A DNA stretch of 64,000 bases from assembly GCA_963816725.1 (NCBI GenBank), contig CAWFMC010000008.1:568293-632292 (forward strand). Direction: 5' to 3'. A program made the position numbers and the translations under genes. Of the stretch, positions 25,126-33,845 are shown piece by piece. The stretch's first letter is position 1; each line of letters begins with the position of its first letter. The notes under the pieces are model-generated. The model had not been told where the DNA came from. It worked only from the letters and a program-made list of their open reading frames with translations, and did not search any database. This stretch comes from CAVSUB01 sp963816725. Lineage in GTDB: Bacteria; Acidobacteriota; Vicinamibacteria; Vicinamibacterales; 2-12-FULL-66-21.

Positions 25126-25812
25126 TCAGAAACTCACCGTACCGCGCAACGCGATCGGGATAGTGATGAACTTGTGCGGCACCGGCTCCTCGAGGCGGTT
25201 CCATGCGAACTTGATCGACAGCTCGACACCGAAAGGTCCCGAGCTGAGACCGCCGCCCCCTTCGGCGAACACGCGGGTGCCGTCGCCGAGGTTGCTGCGG
25301 ATCCGTCCGGCGCCGCCGACGATGAATGCCCGGCTGCCGAGCCCCCAGCCACGCGAGCGATCGACGACGAACAACCCCACGCCGACGTCGTACGCATGCG
25401 CGTCCAGCAGCTGATAGCTGTCGAGCGGGCCGGGGCCGTCGAACTCGACGCGGATCGTCGGAAGCTCTTCGACGCTGACGCGGATCCCGAGCGCGTTGCC
25501 AACGCTCGCCCCGAAGGGATAGACCGTGACCCCGGCGCCCCGCCCGCGCCGCTTGAACTCGATCACATCGATGCGGGTCAGCCCGTCGCGCGTTTCGTAG
25601 TCGTAGTTCTGGAACTGCGCCGCGGCCACCTGGGTACCGAGCAGATCCTCGAGCGGGTGCTCGGCGAAGTGCAGCGGCTGCGTGTTCAGCCAATCGAGCG
25701 TGAGGGTGATGAACTGCCGGCGCGGTTTAGGTTCCTGGTACGGTTGTGCCGAGGCGGCAGTCGAGATCCACGCCACGAGACACAACGCCAGCGCACAAGC
25801 CCTGAAGAACAT
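25126..25812 (-). CDS. Exported beta-rich protein, possible outer-membrane barrel
   Basis: A 228-residue protein with a signal peptide (ACALALCLVAWISTAASA) from the chosen ATG. The mature protein alternates short hydrophobic strands and glycine turns (GVTVYPFGASVGNALG, GLSSGPFGVELSIKFAW) and ends in aromatic Phe (ALRGTVSF), as outer-membrane barrels do. I cannot name the family. It probably sits in the outer membrane. It is divergent from pyruvate kinase. Confidence 0.65.
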   Translation of the reverse strand: MFFRACALALCLVAWISTAASAQPYQEPKPRRQFITLTLDWLNTQPLHFAEHPLEDLLGTQVAAAQFQNYDYETRDGLTRIDVIEFKRRGRGAGVTVYPFGASVGNALGIRVSVEELPTIRVEFDGPGPLDSYQLLDAHAYDVGVGLFVVDRSRGWGLGSRAFIVGGAGRIRSNLGDGTRVFAEGGGGLSSGPFGVELSIKFAWNRLEEPVPHKFITIPIALRGTVSF

Positions 25813-26094
25813 GAGGATAGCCCGGATACAAAGCTGTTCCGCTGGTTGTCCGGCGGGGTTCAAGGGTATCGTACCCGACGTGAGCGACCGCATCCTCGCC
25901 GCCGTCACGGCGTCGCCGAGCAATGCATCGTCGTGCGCGACGTCGCGGCCTCCGATTTGCGGCCCTGCGGCGCGCTGTTTGCGGACCGCCTGTTCCGAGG
26001 TCTGTGGGCCACGGCGATGCGGTTGACCACACCGCCCATCGATTCCTGGCTGTCCTGACATGCCGTGGACCACCGCCCCACATCCGAGAGGCTC

Positions 26095-27495
26095 ATGCGT
26101 CACACCAAGATCATCGCGACAGTCGGCCCGTCCAGCGATCGGCCCGAGACGCTCGAGGCCCTGATCGAGGCCGGCGTCAACGTCTTCCGTCTGAACTTCT
26201 CGCACGGAACCCATGACGGACACGCCGAATCATTTCAGCGCATTCGCACCGCCTCGCGCGCCTGCGGCCAGCACGTGGCCATCATGCAGGACCTCAGCGG
26301 CCCGAAGATTCGCACCGGTCCGCTCCGCGGCAATGCCCCGATCGCGCTCAAGCCCGGAGACGAGCTCCGGATCGCTGAAGGCGACGCGCCGGGCGGGCCG
26401 GGCCTCGTGTTCACGCCGTTCGCCGAGCTGATTCGCTCGGCCCAACCCGGTGCCCGGCTCCTGCTGGACGACGGCCGGATCGAGCTCAACGTGATCGATC
26501 GGACGGCCGGCGAGCTGCGGACGGTGGTGGTGCACGGCACCAGCCTCGGCGCGCACAAAGGCATCAATGCGCCCGGCGTGACGCTCCCGACCTCGGCGCT
26601 GACCGCCAAGGACGTCGCCGACCTGCAGTTCGGACTGCACCTCGGCATCGATCTCGTCGCGCTCAGCTTCGTGCAGACGCCCGACGACGTGCGGATGGCG
26701 GCATCGCACATGTCGGGACTCGAGCGCCCGGTGCCGATCATCGCCAAGGTCGAGCGCCCGGCGGCAATCGACAATCTGCCGGAGATCCTCAAAGTGGCGC
26801 AGGGGGTGATGGTCGCGCGCGGCGATCTCGGGCTCGAACTGCCCTACGAACAAGTGCCGCGGGTGCAGAAGGAGATCATTCGCTGCGCTCGGACGATGGG
26901 CCGGCCGGTGATCGTCGCCACCCAGGTGCTCGACTCGATGCGAGTCGAGCCACGGCCGACGCGGGCCGAGGTCAGTGATGCGGCCAAGGCGGTCGACGAG
27001 GGGGTGGACGCGATCATGCTGACCGGCGAGACGGCCGCGGGCTTGTACCCGGTTGAGGCCGTTCGTGCGCTCGACATCATCATCCGGGACGCCGAGTCCA
27101 TCCCGCAGGCGGTGCGCTTCGCGCCGGCGATCGATCCCGGCGGACTGCTGCACAGCCGCGCGCTGTGCGAGTCGGCGGTGACGCTTGCGACCACCGGGCA
27201 CGCGGACGCGATCATCGCGGTGACGCGCGGCGGCAAGACGGCGCGGCTGCTCTCCGCCCTGCGACCGGGCACCCCGATCTTCGCCGCGACCGAGAATCAG
27301 GCCATCGCCTCATCGCTGGCGCTCTTCTGGGGAGTGACGCCGGTCCTGACCGCGGAGCGCGATGTCGAGAAGCTCGAGGTGCTGGTCCTCGAGCGTGGCC
27401 TGGTGAAGCCGGGATCGGTGGTCGTCTTCATCAGCGTGCAGCCGGACCTGACCCGCGCGGATACCAATTTCCTCAACGTGCAGCAGATCGGCTAG
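26095..27495 (+). CDS. pyk: Pyruvate kinase
   Basis: A 466-residue glycolytic enzyme converting phosphoenolpyruvate and ADP to pyruvate and ATP. The ATG has GAGAGG ahead of it and gives MRHTKIIATVGPSS. Signatures are FRLNFSHGTHDGH, IMQDLSGPKIRTG, IIAKVERPAAIDNL (catalytic Lys and Glu), VARGDLGLELP and the potassium/metal site IMLTGETAAGLYP. The length is normal and no extra PEP-utilising domain is present. The TAG stop is the first part of the inverted end of a repeat element, so the element abuts the gene exactly. Confidence 0.96.
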   Translation: MRHTKIIATVGPSSDRPETLEALIEAGVNVFRLNFSHGTHDGHAESFQRIRTASRACGQHVAIMQDLSGPKIRTGPLRGNAPIALKPGDELRIAEGDAPGGPGLVFTPFAELIRSAQPGARLLLDDGRIELNVIDRTAGELRTVVVHGTSLGAHKGINAPGVTLPTSALTAKDVADLQFGLHLGIDLVALSFVQTPDDVRMAASHMSGLERPVPIIAKVERPAAIDNLPEILKVAQGVMVARGDLGLELPYEQVPRVQKEIIRCARTMGRPVIVATQVLDSMRVEPRPTRAEVSDAAKAVDEGVDAIMLTGETAAGLYPVEAVRALDIIIRDAESIPQAVRFAPAIDPGGLLHSRALCESAVTLATTGHADAIIAVTRGGKTARLLSALRPGTPIFAATENQAIASSLALFWGVTPVLTAERDVEKLEVLVLERGLVKPGSVVVFISVQPDLTRADTNFLNVQQIG

Positions 27496-27658
27496 TCCCC
27501 TGGAACCGTGATAGCTGGGACAAGTCCCGGAGCGCGGCGCCCGGCGGGCAAGGCGAGAGGAGTGAGCATATTGGGCATATGTGAGCGACGAGCAACGCCG
27601 CCCGGCGGGATGCCCCGCCCGGGAGTTGTCCTAGAAATCACGGTTCCAGGGGACTAGC
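27491..27658 (+). mobile_element. Palindromic repeat element, copy 1 (MITE-like)
   Basis: A 168-bp non-coding element with perfect terminal inverted repeats of at least 21 bases (GCTAGTCCCCTGGAACCGTG on the left, its complement on the right), CTAG at both edges, and GC-rich inner inverted segments. A second copy lies at 62446-62608 on the opposite strand, with an identical 40-base core (27564-27603). It fills the whole pyk-nhaA gap. No transposase is nearby. TA or CTAG could be the target duplication. Confidence 0.85.
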
Positions 27659-27660
27659 GC

Positions 27661-28800
27661 ATGGCCCACGCGTCCCGGCCCGGACTGTGGGCCTTCGTGA
27701 TCGACAACTCGGTGCTGCTGATCGCCGGCACGGTGACGGCGCTGGTGTGGGCCAACACCAGCCTTGCTTCGTACGAGCACGTCAGCCACGCCCTGCATTT
27801 CGCCGTCAACGACGTCGGCATGGTGTTCTTCTTCGCGCTCGCGGCCAAGGAGATCGTCGAGGCGACGCTGCCCGGCGGTCCGCTGGGCTCGTTGCGCGAG
27901 GCGGCGGTGCCGCTGATGGCGGCCGTCGGGGGCATGGCCGTCCCGGCGGGCCTGTTCACAGCGCAGGTGATGCTGGCCGGCCGTCCGGAGCTGATGCCGG
28001 GATGGGCGGTGCCGTGCGCCACCGACATCGCCTTCTCATATCTGGTAGCGCGCCTGATCTTCCCGGCCGGCCATCCCGCGATCCCGTTTCTGCTCCTCCT
28101 CGCGGTCGCGGACGATGCCCTGGGATTGTTGCTGCTGGCGGTGTTCTATCCGAGCGGACCGTTGTCGCCGCTCGCGTTCGCGGCACTCATGGCCCCCGCC
28201 ATCGCGATTACGGTGATCATGGCCCGGCGAGGCATCCGCAGCTTCTGGCCCTACGTGCTGATCGGCGGCGGCCTGGCCTGGACGGCGTTGTATCTCGGCG
28301 GGGTCCATCCGGCACTCGCACTCGTCCCGATTCTGCCGTTCATGCCGCACGCCGAGCGCGACCGCGGGCTGTTCGATGCGTCAGAGCGGGAACTGCCGGA
28401 CACCATGAACCAGTTCGAGCGCTGGTGGCATGCGCCAGTGCAGCTGATCCTGTTCTTTTTCGGGCTCGTCAACGCTGGTGTGCCACTCGGCGGCGTGGGC
28501 GCCGGCACGTGGATGGTCGTCCTCGCCCTGCTGATCGGCAAGCCGGTGGGAATCGTCGCCACCGCGGCCCTTGGTGTGCGGTTCGGGCTCAGTGCGCCCG
28601 GAGGGCTGCGCTATCGCGATATGTCGGTCGTCGGCGTTGCCGCGGGGATCGGCTTCACTGTGGCCTTGTTCTTCGCCACCGCGGCGTTCCCGGCCGGCCG
28701 CCTGCTCGACGAGATCAAGATGGGAGCACTCCTGAGCTTCGCGGGCGCCCCGCTCGCGATCGGACTGGGCCGCGTGCTGGCGCCACGCGTCGGCGGCTGA
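27661..28800 (+). CDS. nhaA: Na+/H+ antiporter NhaA
   Basis: A 379-residue inner-membrane antiporter that exports sodium in exchange for protons. Key family segments are present: the Asp in PCATDIAFSYLVARLIF, the paired Asp in LLLLAVADDALGLLLLAV, and the Lys in LLIGKPVGIVATAAL. About ten to twelve hydrophobic helices fit the family, and the length is usual (380-400). The ATG starts two bases after the palindromic element and has no recognisable Shine-Dalgarno, so expression may depend on the element or on read-through from pyk. Confidence 0.93.
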   Translation: MAHASRPGLWAFVIDNSVLLIAGTVTALVWANTSLASYEHVSHALHFAVNDVGMVFFFALAAKEIVEATLPGGPLGSLREAAVPLMAAVGGMAVPAGLFTAQVMLAGRPELMPGWAVPCATDIAFSYLVARLIFPAGHPAIPFLLLLAVADDALGLLLLAVFYPSGPLSPLAFAALMAPAIAITVIMARRGIRSFWPYVLIGGGLAWTALYLGGVHPALALVPILPFMPHAERDRGLFDASERELPDTMNQFERWWHAPVQLILFFFGLVNAGVPLGGVGAGTWMVVLALLIGKPVGIVATAALGVRFGLSAPGGLRYRDMSVVGVAAGIGFTVALFFATAAFPAGRLLDEIKMGALLSFAGAPLAIGLGRVLAPRVGG

Positions 28801-28834
28801 CCCGCAGGCCACCGCTGCCGCCTACAATGACGCC

Positions 28835-29959
28835 ATGGCCATCGCGCAGCAGGAACGTCCAACCCCGACCGCAGCGTGGGACGAGCACTACCGTGACGAA
28901 CGGGACGCCGCGTTTCTGTACCGCCGCCTCGCGGCCGCCGAGAAGGATGCCACCCGGCGCGATCTCTTCGAGCGGCTCGCCGTCGTGGAGGATCGTCACG
29001 CCGCCCGCTGGGAGGAGCTCTTTCGAGAGGGCGGACGTCCGCTTCCGCCCTACCGGACCGCGGCCCGGACGCGAGCCCTGGCGTGGATTGCCGGCCGCTT
29101 CAGCCCGAACGTCATCCTCCCGCTGATCCTCGCAGAGGAAGGGCGTGAGGTGCAGGCGTATCTCGGCCTGGCGCGGCACTCAGGCGATCGGCAGACGCAT
29201 CGCGCGGCGGTCGACATCGCCGCGGACTCCGCGGTCCACGCCCGCGAGCTGTCGGAGGTCATGGGCCGCGAGGGTGAGCCGTGGCACACCGGCGGCGCCG
29301 GCGGTTTCCTCCGCAGCATCGTCTATGGCTTCAATGACGGCCTGACCGCGAATTTCGGCCTGGTGGCCGGCGTCATTGGCGCCGATGTCGCGCCCCACAT
29401 CGTGATCATCAGCGGGGTGGCCGGCGCGATCGCCGACGCGCTGTCGATGGGCGCGAGCGGTTATCTTGCCGCCAAGAGCGAGGCGGAGGTCCAGGCGCAC
29501 CAGATCGACATGGAGCGGCACGAGATGCGCCTCATGCCTGATCTCGAGGAGGACGAGCTCGCGGTGATCTACGAGGCCAAGGGGCTGTCGCCGGAGACCG
29601 CCCGCGAGACGGCGAAAGCGATGATGCGCGATCCCGCGCAGGCGCTCGACGCGATGGTCCGCGAGGAGCTGAACATCCATCCCGCGGAGCTCGCACCCCT
29701 GAAGGACGGGCTCGTGACCGGAACCGCCACCGCGATCGGGGCGTTCATCCCGATCGTGCCGTTCGTGGTGATGGACCACGGCTCGGCCATCTGGGCGTCG
29801 TTGATCGTGAGCATGCTGGCGCACTTCGCGATCGGCGCGGCGCGCAGCCTGTTCACCGGGCGGGGCGTGTGGGCGAGCGGCCGCGACATGTTCGTGGTCG
29901 GGTTCGGGGTCGCGGCCGTCGGGTACGTGATCGGCGAGCTGATCACTCGCCTCCTGTGA
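28835..29959 (+). CDS. mbfA: MbfA-like iron exporter: ferritin-like domain fused to VIT1/CCC1
   Basis: A 374-residue fusion. Residues 1-150 form a rubrerythrin/ferritin-like helix bundle with di-iron ligands visible as ERDAAFLYRRL, VVEDRHAARW (ExxH), LAEEGREVQAYL and DSAVHAREL. From about residue 155 comes a VIT1/CCC1 transporter domain (SIVYGFNDGLTANFGLVAGV, DALSMGASGYLAAKSE) with five likely membrane helices. The arrangement matches MbfA, which exports iron and helps resist peroxide. It lies 34 bases after nhaA and ends three bases from a convergent cytochrome gene. Confidence 0.9.
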   Translation: MAIAQQERPTPTAAWDEHYRDERDAAFLYRRLAAAEKDATRRDLFERLAVVEDRHAARWEELFREGGRPLPPYRTAARTRALAWIAGRFSPNVILPLILAEEGREVQAYLGLARHSGDRQTHRAAVDIAADSAVHARELSEVMGREGEPWHTGGAGGFLRSIVYGFNDGLTANFGLVAGVIGADVAPHIVIISGVAGAIADALSMGASGYLAAKSEAEVQAHQIDMERHEMRLMPDLEEDELAVIYEAKGLSPETARETAKAMMRDPAQALDAMVREELNIHPAELAPLKDGLVTGTATAIGAFIPIVPFVVMDHGSAIWASLIVSMLAHFAIGAARSLFTGRGVWASGRDMFVVGFGVAAVGYVIGELITRLL

Positions 29960-29962
29960 GGG

Positions 29963-30433
29963 CTACTTGCGCAGCGTCTTGGCGTAGGCCACCACCGACC
30001 AGATCTGCTCCTCGTTGAGCGAATCCTTGAACGCCGGCATCTTGGGCGACTTCCGGCCGTTCGCCACCTTGTAGTACATCACGCCGTCCGGGTTCTTCGC
30101 GGCGCGGCTGGACTTGGTCAGGTCCATGTCTTCCTGGTGATCCGGATCGGCGTCCGGGCCGTCGCCGAGCCCGTTCGGGCCATGGCACTTCTCGCACTTG
30201 CTCTTGAACACGCTCTTGCCGGCCGCCAGCACTTTGGCGTCGACGGTGAGCGGGCTCTTCTTCGATTCCGCGTCAGGCGGCAGCGTCCAGCCGCCGCTCC
30301 CGCTCTGCTTCTGCTCGTGTGCCGGCGCGGCGGGCGGTTTGGCCTGCGGTGCGGCAGTCGAGGCGGCGACGCCCGTGACGACGAGCGTGGCAGCGAAGAC
30401 AGCGGCGAGGGTGGCGATCGAACGATGAACCAT
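29963..30433 (-). CDS. Exported class I c-type cytochrome
   Basis: A 156-residue protein with a signal peptide (IATLAAVFAATLVVTGVAAS), a Pro/Ala/Gln linker, and one haem site CEKCHGPNGLGDGP. The distal Met is probably in GRKSPKMPAFKD. The final helix EEQIWSVVAYAKTL is typical of small monohaem cytochromes. AAGGAG precedes the ATG. It should carry electrons in the periplasm. It is divergent from the LOG-family gene. Confidence 0.9.
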   Translation of the reverse strand: MVHRSIATLAAVFAATLVVTGVAASTAAPQAKPPAAPAHEQKQSGSGGWTLPPDAESKKSPLTVDAKVLAAGKSVFKSKCEKCHGPNGLGDGPDADPDHQEDMDLTKSSRAAKNPDGVMYYKVANGRKSPKMPAFKDSLNEEQIWSVVAYAKTLRK

Positions 30434-30479
30434 GAGCGCTCCTTGGTTGAACTGATGAAAATGATACAGTTTTTCGCAG

Positions 30480-31343
30480 ATGGCGAACCAGCGGCCGCTT
30501 GCATACCTCGACCAGGATTTCCTCGAAAGCACTGATGCCCGGCCGTTGCGGATCCTCGCGGAATACATGGATCCGCTCAGGCGGTTCAAGCAGGAGAACA
30601 TCCAGGACACCGTCGTGTTCTTCGGCAGCGCGCGCGTGCACAGCCGTGAGAACGCCGAGAGCGCCCTGCGAATGCTGCGGGCCGCCAAACACAAGCGGAC
30701 GACCACCCACCTCGCCGCACTGAAGCGCAGCCGCAAGGCCGTCGAGTGGTCGCGCTACTACGAGGATGCCCGGCAACTGGCGCACAAGCTGACGGAGTGG
30801 AGCCTGTCGCTCGACGAGACGCGCCGCCGCTTCGTGGTGTGTTCCGGCGGCGGTCCGGGGATCATGGAAGCGGCGAACCGGGGCGCGCACGAAGCCGGCG
30901 GCAAGTCGATCGGCTTGAACATCCGGCTGCCGTTCGAGCAGGGCGTCAACCAGTACGTCACCGACCAGCTGCACTTCGAGTTCCATTACTTCTTCATGCG
31001 GAAGTTCTGGTTCGCGTACCTGGCCAAGGCGCTGGTCATCTTCCCGGGCGGCTTCGGCACCCTCGATGAGATGTTCGAGATCCTGACGCTCGCCCAGACC
31101 CGCAAGCTCTCGAAGAAGCTGCTGGTGATCCTCTACGGCAGCGAGTACTGGAACGAGGTCTTCGACGTACGCCCCCTGGTCGAGTGGGGCGCCGTCGACG
31201 AGAAAGATCTCGATCTGATGTGCCGCGTCGATTCACCCGGCGAGGCGTTCGCGGAACTGCAGAAGTTCCTCACGGCCCACCACATGGTGCCGCAGACCGC
31301 GCAGGAGACCCGCGCCCCCGGCATTGCCAAGACTCGTGGTTGA
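30480..31343 (+). CDS. LOG-family protein (cytokinin riboside monophosphate phosphoribohydrolase-like)
   Basis: A 287-residue Rossmann-fold protein. The signature PGGFGTLDEMFE and the earlier VCSGGGPGIMEAANRGA are the nucleotide-binding and catalytic motifs of the LOG/YvdD family, once misnamed lysine decarboxylases. It carries an N-terminal extension of about 90 residues (KQENIQDTVVFFGSARV is the start of the fold). Family members split nucleoside 5'-monophosphates. It has its own upstream region, divergent from the cytochrome, and a DinB gene follows 17 bases later. Confidence 0.87.
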   Translation: MANQRPLAYLDQDFLESTDARPLRILAEYMDPLRRFKQENIQDTVVFFGSARVHSRENAESALRMLRAAKHKRTTTHLAALKRSRKAVEWSRYYEDARQLAHKLTEWSLSLDETRRRFVVCSGGGPGIMEAANRGAHEAGGKSIGLNIRLPFEQGVNQYVTDQLHFEFHYFFMRKFWFAYLAKALVIFPGGFGTLDEMFEILTLAQTRKLSKKLLVILYGSEYWNEVFDVRPLVEWGAVDEKDLDLMCRVDSPGEAFAELQKFLTAHHMVPQTAQETRAPGIAKTRG

Positions 31344-31360
31344 CAGACGGACGATCACCT

Positions 31361-31840
31361 ATGGACACGACTGAGCGCGAGAAACTGATTGCCCAATACC
31401 GCGATGGCTACCGCGCCGTCGCCGAGGCCCTCCTGCGGATCACCCCGGAGGAACTGGACGCGCGTCCCGGCGAAGGCCGGTGGACGGCGCGGGAGGTCGT
31501 GCATCATCTTGCCGACAGCGAGATGGCCGCGGCCGTGCGGATCCGGATGATCCTCGCCGAGGATCGCCCGGCGTTCAGCCGGTCGGACCAGGACGAGTAC
31601 GCGCGACGGCTGCATTACGATCGCCCGCACGAATCGTCGCTCGAGCTGTTCCGCTACACGCGAGAAGCGACCGCCGAGTTGCTGGAGCGGATGACGCCGG
31701 CGGACTGGCTTCGGGAAGGCGTGCACGCCACGTCAGGCTCGTTCGGCGCGGAGCGGTGGCTGCAGATCTACGGACCGCACGCCCACAAGCACGCCCGCCA
31801 GATCCGCGCCGCGCGTGACGCCGCGGCGAAGGCAGAGTAG
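31361..31840 (+). CDS. DinB-family four-helix protein
   Basis: A 159-residue DinB/YfiT-like protein. Probable metal-binding His are in REVVHHLADSEM and in YGPHAHKHARQI at the end of the bundle. The family includes thiol-dependent transferases and DNA-damage-inducible proteins of unknown activity. The ATG chosen gives MDTTEREKLIAQYRDGY. A GGTTC repeat array follows the gene. Confidence 0.85.
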   Translation: MDTTEREKLIAQYRDGYRAVAEALLRITPEELDARPGEGRWTAREVVHHLADSEMAAAVRIRMILAEDRPAFSRSDQDEYARRLHYDRPHESSLELFRYTREATAELLERMTPADWLREGVHATSGSFGAERWLQIYGPHAHKHARQIRAARDAAAKAE

Positions 31841-31851
31841 AGCCTCGCAGT

Positions 31852-31925
31852 CGGTTCTACGGGTTCGGGGGTTCGACGGGTTCGACGGGTGCGGGTTCTA
31901 CGGTTCGTCGGTTCGACAGGTTCTC
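31852..31925. repeat. GGTTC(G/T)ACG-type short tandem repeats
   Basis: Degenerate 8-9 base repeats (GGTTCGACG, GGTTCTACG, GGTTCGTCG) between the DinB gene and the convergent NamZ-like gene. A sequence variant of the GGTTCA arrays elsewhere in the window. Confidence 0.75.
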
Positions 31926-31968
31926 GAAGCGCTTGCGACAACCGGCCGCGACTCGCGGCACCTGCAAC

Positions 31969-33173
<1,205 letters not shown>

Positions 33174-33174
<1 letters not shown>

Positions 33175-33743
33175 TATAGACCTCGCGATCCAAGGTTGCG
33201 CCGCGGCGTCAGGTGCCGGGCGATCGCGGCCCCGCACAGGGCGTCCGCATAGCTGTTGAACCTGAACCGATGCACCGTGCCGGTGCCACCGAGCACGAGC
33301 AGCAGGTCGCGATCGACCCGAACCACCGAGCCGACGCGGTGCCATGCCGCCGTCACCGACTGGCCGCCGCCGGCAAAAATCGCCCGCCGATCCGTGAGCA
33401 TCACGCGCCCGGCCGGCTGGGCCGGATCGTCCGGCAGGGACGCCGGCGCACTGAACGCACAAGCATCCGTGCCGACGACGCGATGGCCGGTGACGACGTG
33501 CGGGAGTTGGCCGTCACGAAGCGAGGCGGTGAGATCGACCAGCGCCGTCAAGCCTTCGAGCATCTCTTCTTCGATCTCGAGGTCGTCTGCCGCGGTGGCG
33601 AGACCCGCCAACGCCGCGCGCAGCGGCTCGACCTGGCCGGCGTCCTGCGCCTCTATGGCGGCGGTCCATTGCGCCCGCCAAGCCGCCAGCGCGGTCGGTT
33701 CCTCGCGGCGCCGACGCGCCTTCAACCAGCCGAGCACACTCAT
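33174..33743 (-). CDS. Hypothetical protein with PH-like C-terminal domain
   Basis: A 189-residue protein. The first 80 residues are helical and charged (LKARRRREEPTALAAWRAQW, EEEMLEGLTALVDLT). The last 100 look like a small PH/GRAM-type beta domain: GRVMLTDRRAIFAGG, SVVRVDRDLLLVLGG and HRFRFNSYADALCGAAIARH, a pattern common in bacterial PH-like proteins. No signal peptide is seen. It is translationally coupled to the NamZ-like gene. The role is unknown. Confidence 0.7.
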
Positions 33744-33845
33744 TCGCCCCGGAATCTCCTGTTTCGCCCCTGATTCGAGTCTCCCCGGCCCTCCACGACG
33801 CTGTCAAGGCGTGACGGCTAACTGCGCGGCCCTTTCGACCGTCGA

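Noticed and set aside
27496..27660. Structured leader before nhaA as a riboswitch
   Set aside because: The same sequence occurs before gap and has inverted ends like a mobile repeat; no known riboswitch core is visible.
30480..31343. Lysine decarboxylase
   Set aside because: The PGGxGTxxE motif marks the LOG family, which was historically misnamed; no PLP-binding features.
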